Source of the DNA: Chloroflexi bacterium RBG_19FT_COMBO_55_16
GTDB lineage: Bacteria > Chloroflexota > Anaerolineae > Anaerolineales > UBA4823
NCBI GenBank assembly: GCA_001795335.1
Contig: MGOK01000100.1
Coordinates: 16,150 to 21,179, forward strand
Direction: 5' to 3'
DNA length: 5,030 nucleotides
Shown here: positions 1-5,030 of the stretch, one piece after another
How positions within the stretch are numbered: position 1 is the stretch's first letter
How the letters are laid out: every line of letters begins with the position of its first letter
The notes under the pieces: model-generated
The model's database searches: none
Told to the model about the DNA's origin: nothing
Seen by the model: only the letters and a program-made list of their open reading frames with translations
Program-made: the position numbers and the translations under genes

Positions 1-570
1 GATGGCACGCCGCTCAAGTTCACGTATGCCACAACCAGCTCTGTGCAGCGCCAGGCAGCGGCCGAAATCCTGGCTGAGTCGCTGGCCCGATGCGGAATTG
101 GAGTCGAGTTGCAGTTCGCCGAGGCGAGCGTGCTCTTCGCGCCCGGCCCGGAAGGGTCCCTTTTTGGCCGCGAGTTCGATCTGGCTCAATTCGCCTGGAG
201 GACCGGCGTCCAGCCGCCGTGTGATCTGTGGACAACCGACCAGATCCCTGGCGATCCGAATGTCTTAGATGAGAATGGGGTTCCTCTGTTCCCTATGGGC
301 TGGGGTGGACAAAACGAGACCGGATACAGCAACCCCGCGTACGACCAGGCCTGCCGGTCAGCCCAGGAATCCCTCCCCGGCCAGGCGGGTTATGTCGAGA
401 GCCATCTCAAGGCGCAGGAGATCTTCGCCAGCGAACTTCCGGTGATCCCGCTCTACATGCGCCTGAAACTGGCCGTGACGCGCCCAGATATGTGTGGTTT
501 CATCCTCGACCCCACCGCCATCAGCGAGATGTGGAACATCGAAGCCTTTGACTTTGGGGAAGATTGCTGA
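1..570 (+). CDS. ABC transporter substrate-binding protein, family 5 (peptide/nickel type), C-terminal part
   Basis: The frame is open from base 1 to the TGA at 568-570 and gives 189 residues. There is no credible start inside the window; the GTG at 43 is internal to the domain. The first residues (DGTPLKFTYATTSS) lead into an R-Q-x-A-A-E-I-L-x-x-x-L-x-x-x-G-I-x-V helix. This is the usual entry to the C-terminal lobe of DppA/OppA-type binding proteins (SBP_bac_5). Further family marks are GYSNPAYDQAC near residue 110 and the late ELPVIPLYMRLKLAV block near residue 150. Such proteins are extracytoplasmic, often lipoproteins, and deliver peptides or other small solutes to an ABC permease. The signal peptide or lipobox would lie upstream and cannot be seen. 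The ligand cannot be told from this part. The gene is convergent with the minus-strand cluster and is probably not functionally tied to it. Confidence 0.88.
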   Translation, partial: DGTPLKFTYATTSSVQRQAAAEILAESLARCGIGVELQFAEASVLFAPGPEGSLFGREFDLAQFAWRTGVQPPCDLWTTDQIPGDPNVLDENGVPLFPMGWGGQNETGYSNPAYDQACRSAQESLPGQAGYVESHLKAQEIFASELPVIPLYMRLKLAVTRPDMCGFILDPTAISEMWNIEAFDFGEDC

Positions 571-583
571 TTTTTCCCCGAAG
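552..583. terminator. Hairpin at the stop codon of the binding-protein gene, possible terminator
   Basis: The arms CTTTGGGGAA (552-561) and TTCCCCGAAG (574-583) pair over 10 bp with one G-T wobble. The stem can extend inward by a G-T and an A-T pair to leave an 8-nt loop that contains the TGA stop. The position suits an end-of-gene structure between convergent genes. No T-run follows on either strand, so it is not a classical intrinsic terminator. It may instead protect the 3' end of the mRNA or be chance. Confidence 0.35.
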
Positions 584-590
584 CTTACCA

Positions 591-672
591 ATCGGACACG
601 GCCGGTTTGGATTTGGCCGAATTTCTAAAATCGTTATCTTTATCCGTGGTTTCTGCGGCATCCGTGTCCAAT
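591..672. repeat. Long-loop inverted repeat in the convergent intergenic gap
   Basis: ATCGGACACGG (591-601) and CCGTGTCCAAT (662-672) are inverted copies matching at 10 of 11 positions, including 8 consecutive bases. They enclose 60 nt with a smaller inner pair, CGGCC (600-604) and GGCCG (615-619). The 3' part carries ATCCGTG twice (642-648 and 660-666). The element fills most of the 123-nt gap between the two convergent stop codons. It may act on RNA 3' ends or be a copy of a dispersed intergenic repeat. A single window cannot decide. Confidence 0.35.
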
Positions 673-693
673 TTTCTCCCCCTGCCGGGCTGT

Positions 694-2229
694 TTAAAGA
701 TACGGTTTATTTACTTCTGTCAGTTTTGCCTTTAGTTCTTCCAAAAGCTCTGCGCCAATCTCTTTCCGCGCTAGATACAAATCGTTGAGTTCCTCGGGAT
801 CTTCTTCAAGATCGTAGAGCTCTATTCGTTCGCGTCCCACCAGATCATCATAACCGAAGAAATAGAGCAGTTTGTGTCGGCCTTTCACGATTGTAGTGGT
901 GGCTCGAGTAAGCGGGGCATATTTTTCGTTATGCTTGGCTTGCACCGCGTACAGGCTCCGCTCGGGATCTGGACTCGTTGGTGCAATGGGCGGCAACACG
1001 ACTCCCTCCACCCAATCTGGGATTTCTTGCCCGGTCACCTGCAGCAGGGTAGGCAACAGATCGATGGCGCTGGTCGGCGTATACACGTCCTCTCTCGTCT
1101 CTCGTCCGGGTTCAAAAATCAATAACGGGACTCGGATCACCGGCTGGTGAAGGACGGGTGTGATATGACCGCTGATGCCGCGCTCGAACATCTCCCCGTG
1201 GTCAGAGGTAAATACCACCCAGGTATTCTCCAGCAGCCCGGACCCCTCCAGGTAATCGAAGAGTCTCCGGAACTCCCGGTCGACATAGAGCAGATACTCG
1301 TCGTACCATATCCGCCATTTCAATAAGGTTTTCGTTGATTTCTTTTGCGAGAATAGATCGTCCGGTTTATCTACCGGCTTCCAGCCATCCCTTTCAAACT
1401 TGCCATAAAAGTCTCGGTGGGTTTTGTAGGGGTAATGCGGAGGCAGAAAGTGGAAATAACCAAAAAAGGGTTGCGGGACGGCGATGAGCCGGTTGCCTAT
1501 TCCATCTATGGCCTGCTCAAGCAAGAAATAATTGTCGCCGCCGGTGTTCGGGAGTCCGCGCGGGAAGAGCGGCTTAAAATTGGCGACCTTACCTTCCCGG
1601 TATTGCTCGTAGAGGTGCGTTAAGAATAACGAATAAGCATATCCTTCCTCTTTTCTTTTTATGGTCCGCGCCCAACTTACCGTGGCGATATCTTCATCAG
1701 CGTTGAACAGCGTCTGGATAAAGCCATCGCTCGCCAGGAAGAACCTTTCCCGGGGAATGAACTCGTCCAGGTCCCCTGTGAATTGGAACAACAGGGTGTT
1801 CACCAGCGGGTTGTGGGAGTAGGCGATCCGGTAATGATTCTGGAAGGCACGGAAGATATTTTTCTTTACATAGGGTTCGTCTACTGTCCCGTTGTAGTTG
1901 ATTGCCCGGTGCGTCCAGGGGAGCGTGCCCGTTAAGAGAGAGGCCGTCCCAGGCGTGGTGAAGTTGCCCCCGGCGAAATGGTTATGATACACGATCGCCC
2001 GTTCGGCCAGCTGATCCAGGTTCGGCATGGTCTGGCGGTGGTATCCATAGAGCGAAGTTTGGTGAGCCGAGAGCGCGTCGAAAACGACCAACAGCACGTT
2101 CTGGCCTCCAGGAGTCGGCTGCGACGCGCGGGGTACCATCCCGAATCGTGGGATGGCATAACTCAAGGACAACAGCCCGGATAGTTTAAGAAATTCACGT
2201 CGATCGAGGAGCCGATTCATTTTCTCCAT
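694..2229 (-). CDS. Tat-leader sulfatase-fold hydrolase/transferase with non-canonical active site
   Basis: From the ATG at 2229 the product has 511 residues. A TTG at 2235 and an ATG at 2220 are also possible starts; GGGAAG lies 6 nt before the 2229 ATG, which favours it. The N terminus has a twin-arginine motif, D-R10-R11-E-F-L-K, and a modest hydrophobic stretch, so export folded through Tat is likely. The alkaline-phosphatase/sulfatase fold shows D51 (VVFDALSAH), the nucleophile loop T91-T-P-G-T95-A-S-L-L-T-G, H260 and H265 (HFLPPHYPY), D343-H344-G-E, H355 and H361, and a sulfatase-like tail (IELYDLEEDPEE). The sulfatase signature C/S-x-P-x-R is replaced by T-x-P-x-T, so formylglycine formation is not possible at that residue. 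A Thr nucleophile, as in LtaS or EptA relatives, would suit phospho-group chemistry, but the substrate is unknown. It is the last gene of the minus cluster, 27 nt behind the membrane protein. Confidence 0.85.
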   Translation of the reverse strand: MEKMNRLLDRREFLKLSGLLSLSYAIPRFGMVPRASQPTPGGQNVLLVVFDALSAHQTSLYGYHRQTMPNLDQLAERAIVYHNHFAGGNFTTPGTASLLTGTLPWTHRAINYNGTVDEPYVKKNIFRAFQNHYRIAYSHNPLVNTLLFQFTGDLDEFIPRERFFLASDGFIQTLFNADEDIATVSWARTIKRKEEGYAYSLFLTHLYEQYREGKVANFKPLFPRGLPNTGGDNYFLLEQAIDGIGNRLIAVPQPFFGYFHFLPPHYPYKTHRDFYGKFERDGWKPVDKPDDLFSQKKSTKTLLKWRIWYDEYLLYVDREFRRLFDYLEGSGLLENTWVVFTSDHGEMFERGISGHITPVLHQPVIRVPLLIFEPGRETREDVYTPTSAIDLLPTLLQVTGQEIPDWVEGVVLPPIAPTSPDPERSLYAVQAKHNEKYAPLTRATTTIVKGRHKLLYFFGYDDLVGRERIELYDLEEDPEELNDLYLARKEIGAELLEELKAKLTEVNKPYL

Positions 2230-2256
2230 AACCAACTTCCCGAAAGATTTAGCCGA

Positions 2257-2835
2257 TCATAAGTTTCGGATCAGCACGATGACCAGCCCACCAACGTCAA
2301 GAACCAGATAAAACATGGTCAGCAAGGAAAGCCGTTCGGTGAGTTCCCGGACAAAGTTGAACACCTTGTTTGATTTCAAGACCAGAAAGGCAGGGATCAA
2401 AACCGTGGGCAGCACCAGAGCCAGGCTGGCCGCGTAAAGGACTCTCACCGGATGCCCCGATTGAGCCAGGAAGCGCATCATTTGCTCTGGAAGAGAAATC
2501 CCCCAAAGAAAATAAAGCTGACTCGCCATCGCCCATAGAGCGGTGATCAGCACCAGAACGCTCAACAAGGCAATGCGCCGGCCTTCATCAAATTTTCTGG
2601 AAACCATGAATCCTAGCAGGACAGCCACCAGGAAAACCGCCAGGCTCTCGATCAGGGCAAAAACCATCCCATAGGATATCACCCCGATGGCATCCCACGC
2701 ATTCGTGCGCTCAGTCACCCAGGAGAAATCCCTGAACGCCAGGATGATCGTCCAGACATGCAGCGGGAAGGCGCACATTAAAAACAGCGACCACAGCCCT
2801 TGCCTGGAATAACGTCTTGATTCAGAGGTAGCCAA
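2257..2835 (-). CDS. Five-helix integral membrane protein of unknown family
   Basis: The product has 192 residues and I recognise no family. Hydrophobic segments lie near residues 14-34, 48-78 (long), 88-112, 131-153 and 169-190. Short charged turns separate them (SRKFDEGRR near 79-87; KSNKVFNFVRELTER near 154-168). The N terminus, with R7, R8 and R11, is probably cytoplasmic, and no soluble domain or catalytic motif is visible. The start is TTG at 2835, because a stop codon lies three codons further upstream in this frame and the next ATG (codon 20) would cut the first helix. The start overlaps the 3' end of the phosphodiesterase gene by 14 nt and has only a weak purine stretch before it, so translation is likely coupled. 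By context it could anchor or partner one of the two flanking enzymes; that is inference only. Confidence 0.8.
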   Translation of the reverse strand: MATSESRRYSRQGLWSLFLMCAFPLHVWTIILAFRDFSWVTERTNAWDAIGVISYGMVFALIESLAVFLVAVLLGFMVSRKFDEGRRIALLSVLVLITALWAMASQLYFLWGISLPEQMMRFLAQSGHPVRVLYAASLALVLPTVLIPAFLVLKSNKVFNFVRELTERLSLLTMFYLVLDVGGLVIVLIRNL

Positions 2836-4675
2836 GGTCTTTCAACCTTTTTTCGATCGTCTCCTGGTCTTCATCGCTGAAGGTCGGAGGGGGAGCGGAA
2901 TGGCTCGGGCGGAGCGCTTTGCCGATCGCCAGGGTAGGCAGGTCGGCATAAGAGGGGGTTGGCAAATCAACCAGGCTCCGGTTGGAGAACAACACGCCGG
3001 GTACTATACTGGCAGCGAAGCAGTGATCGGCCCCCCAGTGATCGCGGTTGGCCTCGATTTCTTCCGCCTTCCACCCTCCCAACCCGGTCTCGGCTGAAGC
3101 CCGGTAAGGTGGGCGATAACCGACCAGCAGGTCCGGACCATATTTTGCCAACGGCCCCTGGAAAGCTTCCGCCTGGGTAAGCACGCTCTGCACCACCTGC
3201 CCGCCGTCCGGCCCCCGCCATTGGAGTAATGCCTCTCGCAAGGTTTGGAGCAGCTCGGATTTCTTTCTGGCTGGGACGATCCCCTGGCCTTCTCGGCCCT
3301 CCAGGTTCAGGTAGAGACTGTTCAGCCCAAGGGCGTACGCCTGGCTTTTCGCCCAATCCGCTACTTTAAGATCTCCGCTTTCACCCGGCTGCCATGGCGT
3401 GAGATAACTGCGGTTGACCAACCACCGGTTGAGATGGACTTTGTAGTTGAATACACCGAAGCCATGATCGGAGACGATCAGCAGGCGAGTGTTTCCTGCG
3501 CCCGGTTTCGTGGCCAGCTTCTCCTGGACCCGTCCGACCAGCGCATCCAGCTTTGTGTACCATGCTTCCAGAACATCCTGCCTGTCCTTCCAAAACATGT
3601 GCTGTATCCGGTCGAGGCTGTCGAATACGCAAGCTATTATGCCTTCATCGAATGAGCCCAACAGGTGCAGCAAGACCTGCTCCCGTTCTTCATCGATCCG
3701 ATCGCACAGGTCTAGGAACTGTGCGTCGTTGATGAATCCCTCTTCCAGGGCGGTTGTGTCTTGCGGCCAACCCAGCGTGAGGAAGGGTCCGCAGGCATTC
3801 CAGATACCTTTTACGAATCCTTTGGGCGCGGCATAAGACCAGGGGGCAGCAAGCGGGTGCGGCTGGAGGGGTAGAAAATACACTCCCAGTCCAGGCGTCC
3901 AACTGGTCAGGATGGCCCGCGTGACAGCTTTGATCGCCAGTCCAAACCCGACCTTGAAAGTCAGTTCAAAGATTGGGCTCCAGCAGCCCATTTCCAGATC
4001 GATCGCCTGCTGGCCAACGAACAAGCGGGCTGATCCCGCTGCAGAGATCCCCCCATCCAGCTGCAGCTCGAATTCGACGGTTGAGGTTTTTGTGCCAGAG
4101 ATCGTCTTTTGGGTTGGACCTTCGAATGTACCGGCGTAGCGATGGCGGCCTTTCTGAGATAATGGTCTGGTTGGCGTCTTTCTTTCACTGTCCTCCCCAC
4201 GCAGCTCGACGGAAAAGTAAACCCCCACCCCCAGCCGGCCCAGAATGTCTGGCGCGCCCAGGCCTGGGATAGTGCGCACAGGCGATGCCAGCCGGGCGGG
4301 GAACGAGGCTGGCCACCACAAGGAAGTCGCCGGATACCCGTCGCTCACTGCTTCGTCGAAAATCGTGCGGGCGCTGTGTGGCGGGACGAACTGCAGCCCA
4401 AGCAGGTTTCTTTGGGTGGGCAAAAGGGATACCTGCAGCCCGTACGAGGCCGGGTTGCGATGGACGAAATCGAACAGCCCATGACCGCCGGGGTTCAGGC
4501 CGGTAGCGATGCTCGTCCAGGACACTTCGCTCTGCGGCGGGTCAGTTACCTGCAGGCGGGCATACCCGCCAGCGTCTACAAATTTGCTCAGGTTGGGAGT
4601 TTTACCTTGGGAATGCAGCTGCTCAAAAAACGCCGGGTCGAACGCGTCTAAGCCAATCAGGATAGTTCGTATCAT
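2822..4675 (-). CDS. Type I phosphodiesterase / nucleotide pyrophosphatase-like protein (alkaline phosphatase superfamily)
   Basis: The product has 617 residues from an ATG, with no signal peptide or membrane helix, so it appears cytoplasmic. The metal and nucleophile sites of the superfamily can be placed. They are D10 (LIGLDAFD), S49 in SEVSWTSIATGLNPGGHGLFDF, D355 and H359 (SLDRIQHMFW), D403-H404 (VSDHGFG), and a late His in the DHWGADH block near 545-551. Aligned on the TG ten residues on, S49 sits where nucleotide pyrophosphatases carry their Thr nucleophile. Residues about 150-270 form a polar, beta-rich insert seen in this subfamily, followed by FLPLQPHPLAAPWSY. The C terminus is acidic and ends EKRLKDLGYL. 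The expected chemistry is metal-dependent phosphodiester or phosphomonoester hydrolysis or transfer; the substrate is unknown. The gene starts 12 nt after the microprotein stop in the same frame, with no Shine-Dalgarno near the ATG, and overlaps the next gene by 14 nt. Confidence 0.88.
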   Translation of the reverse strand: MIRTILIGLDAFDPAFFEQLHSQGKTPNLSKFVDAGGYARLQVTDPPQSEVSWTSIATGLNPGGHGLFDFVHRNPASYGLQVSLLPTQRNLLGLQFVPPHSARTIFDEAVSDGYPATSLWWPASFPARLASPVRTIPGLGAPDILGRLGVGVYFSVELRGEDSERKTPTRPLSQKGRHRYAGTFEGPTQKTISGTKTSTVEFELQLDGGISAAGSARLFVGQQAIDLEMGCWSPIFELTFKVGFGLAIKAVTRAILTSWTPGLGVYFLPLQPHPLAAPWSYAAPKGFVKGIWNACGPFLTLGWPQDTTALEEGFINDAQFLDLCDRIDEEREQVLLHLLGSFDEGIIACVFDSLDRIQHMFWKDRQDVLEAWYTKLDALVGRVQEKLATKPGAGNTRLLIVSDHGFGVFNYKVHLNRWLVNRSYLTPWQPGESGDLKVADWAKSQAYALGLNSLYLNLEGREGQGIVPARKKSELLQTLREALLQWRGPDGGQVVQSVLTQAEAFQGPLAKYGPDLLVGYRPPYRASAETGLGGWKAEEIEANRDHWGADHCFAASIVPGVLFSNRSLVDLPTPSYADLPTLAIGKALRPSHSAPPPTFSDEDQETIEKRLKDLGYL

Positions 4676-4687
4676 GAGATGGACGTA

Positions 4688-4858
4688 CTAGGTATCCAGC
4701 GTGTCGTCCTCCCCAAATTTTTGCCGAAAAACCCGCCGCAGCCTGGCGATGCCCATCTTAATCCTGCTGGAAAACAACAGCACCACCCCTGAGAATATGC
4801 CAAAAATGACGAGCAACACCTGGAACAATAAGCCCCCAGAATTTGGATCGATATACAT
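4688..4858 (-). CDS. Small single-helix membrane protein, YIDP type
   Basis: Reading the minus strand from the ATG at 4858 to the TAG at 4688-4690 gives 56 residues. The product starts MYIDPNSGG, continues with a hydrophobic helix at about residues 10-31 (LLFQVLLVIFGIFSGVVLLF), and ends in a strongly basic segment (R33, K35, R39, R41, R42, R45, K47) with an acidic tip (GEDDTLDT). The basic C-terminal side puts that end in the cytoplasm by the positive-inside rule. From memory, short proteins beginning with a Y-I-D-P-x-(S/T)-G motif are often encoded beside alkaline-phosphatase-superfamily genes; I have not checked this by search. The gene opens the minus-strand cluster. AAAAGG lies only 2 nt before the ATG, a poorly spaced ribosome binding site. 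A TATAAT box lies 56 nt upstream. Support is reading-frame integrity, a sensible membrane topology and the tight 12-nt fit to the next gene. Confidence 0.8.
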   Translation of the reverse strand: MYIDPNSGGLLFQVLLVIFGIFSGVVLLFSSRIKMGIARLRRVFRQKFGEDDTLDT

Positions 4859-4862
4859 AACC

Positions 4863-4877
4863 TTTTCTGCGAGAAAA
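4863..4877 (-). promoter_or_regulatory. Small hairpin next to the microprotein ribosome binding site
   Basis: On the minus strand TTTTCT-cgc-AGAAAA forms a 6-bp stem with a 3-nt loop. Its 3' arm runs into the AAAAGG that serves as the only Shine-Dalgarno candidate of the microprotein. It could limit access to the start, but it is AU-rich, weak and possibly chance. Confidence 0.2.
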
Positions 4878-4914
4878 AACTAGGATTTTACCCCTTGGTC
4901 AGCGGGTACGCCCA

Positions 4915-4920
4915 ATTATA
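4915..4920 (-). promoter_or_regulatory. Candidate -10 box (TATAAT) for the minus-strand operon
   Basis: The minus strand reads a perfect TATAAT here. The start of transcription would fall near 4907-4909, giving a leader of about 50 nt before the microprotein ATG at 4858. At 17-nt spacing the -35 position reads ACCTCC, which does not resemble TTGACA, and there is no extended -10 TGn. The box is well placed, but the promoter is only half supported; an activator or a different sigma preference would be needed. Confidence 0.45.
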
Positions 4921-5030
4921 TCTCAATTACAGGCCCCGGAGGTTTGCACGAATTGCCTCAATGAAAATCTTACTTTTCGAATGATCGTTGGCTCAAAAAA
5001 AGTGTTACCCTTAGGGCTTCTCCAACTGGA
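4921..5030. other. Unassigned stretch upstream of the operon
   Basis: No gene can be supported here. On the minus strand one frame is open from the window edge for 35 codons to a TGA at 4923-4925. This could be the tail of an upstream gene (ending ...RQFVQTSGACN) or chance. On the plus strand an ATG at 4981 opens a frame of 16 codons to the edge, with no ribosome binding site. A run of seven T's on the minus strand and the short palindrome-like CCCTAAGGG are present but do not form a clear terminator. Confidence 0.3.

Noticed and set aside
564..788. 74-aa plus-strand open frame crossing the convergent gap
   Set aside because: It starts inside the binding-protein stop region and ends antisense to the sulfatase-fold gene; no ribosome binding site or motif supports it.
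694..2229. Calling this gene a true sulfatase
   Set aside because: The formylglycine signature is absent (TxPxT), so only the fold, not sulfatase activity, is supported.
2967..3356. 129-aa open frame on the minus strand
   Set aside because: It lies wholly inside the phosphodiesterase gene in another frame, and its Gly/Arg/Pro-rich composition is typical of a shadow frame; the enclosing frame has clear motifs.
3245..3836. Two overlapping plus-strand open frames of 136 and 115 aa
   Set aside because: Both are antisense to the phosphodiesterase catalytic region (SLDRIQHMFW and VSDHGFG), with no recognisable protein features and no ribosome binding site noted.
4701..4883. 60-aa plus-strand open frame
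   Set aside because: It is antisense to the microprotein, Asn/Thr/Ser-rich without a domain; the minus strand gives a better protein with membrane topology and operon fit.
4875..4908. Attenuator-like element in the operon leader (TACCC/GGGTA stem then six T's)
   Set aside because: The stem has only 5 bp with a 10-nt loop, and 9 nt separate it from the T-run, so it does not meet the form of an intrinsic terminator.
4981..5030. Possible divergent gene starting at ATG 4981 on the plus strand
   Set aside because: Only 16 codons are visible before the edge and there is no Shine-Dalgarno sequence; not enough to call.

Overview
The window looks like bacterial chromosome of medium GC, with tight gene spacing and some TTG starts. 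The best guess for the source is Chloroflexota (Anaerolineae-like) or another environmental lineage rich in family-5 ABC binding proteins and alkaline-phosphatase-superfamily enzymes. That guess rests on protein style recalled from memory, such as the Tat-type leader and the TTPGTASLLTG active-site block. There is no rRNA, tRNA or other taxonomic marker here.

Layout. Positions 1-570 (+) hold the C-terminal 189 residues of a peptide-type ABC transporter substrate-binding protein whose start lies outside the window. Positions 571-693 are a convergent intergenic gap with two inverted repeats and a short iterated motif. Positions 4858 down to 694 (-) are a compact four-gene cluster. In transcription order it encodes a 56-aa one-helix membrane microprotein (4688-4858, identified by reading the minus strand), a 617-aa type I phosphodiesterase-like enzyme (2822-4675), a five-helix membrane protein of unknown family (2257-2835), and a Tat-leader sulfatase-fold enzyme whose CxPxR signature reads TxPxT (694-2229). 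Positions 4859-5030 carry a leader, a TATAAT -10 box and otherwise unassigned DNA.

How the genes may work together. The four minus-strand genes are separated by 12 nt, a 14-nt overlap and 27 nt, so they very probably form one operon. Two have weak or absent Shine-Dalgarno sequences right behind the preceding stop codon, which suggests translational coupling. The cluster combines two phospho/sulfo-transfer-fold enzymes, one without a signal and one apparently exported by Tat, with two small integral membrane proteins. A plausible but unproven role is hydrolysis or transfer of a phospho- or sulfo-headgroup on an envelope glycan or lipid, with the membrane proteins as anchor or partner. The ABC binding protein is convergent and probably unrelated.

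The features most worth a second look are the YIDP-type microprotein, its in-frame amber stop only four sense codons before the phosphodiesterase ATG, and the Thr-for-Cys/Ser replacement in the sulfatase-like enzyme.
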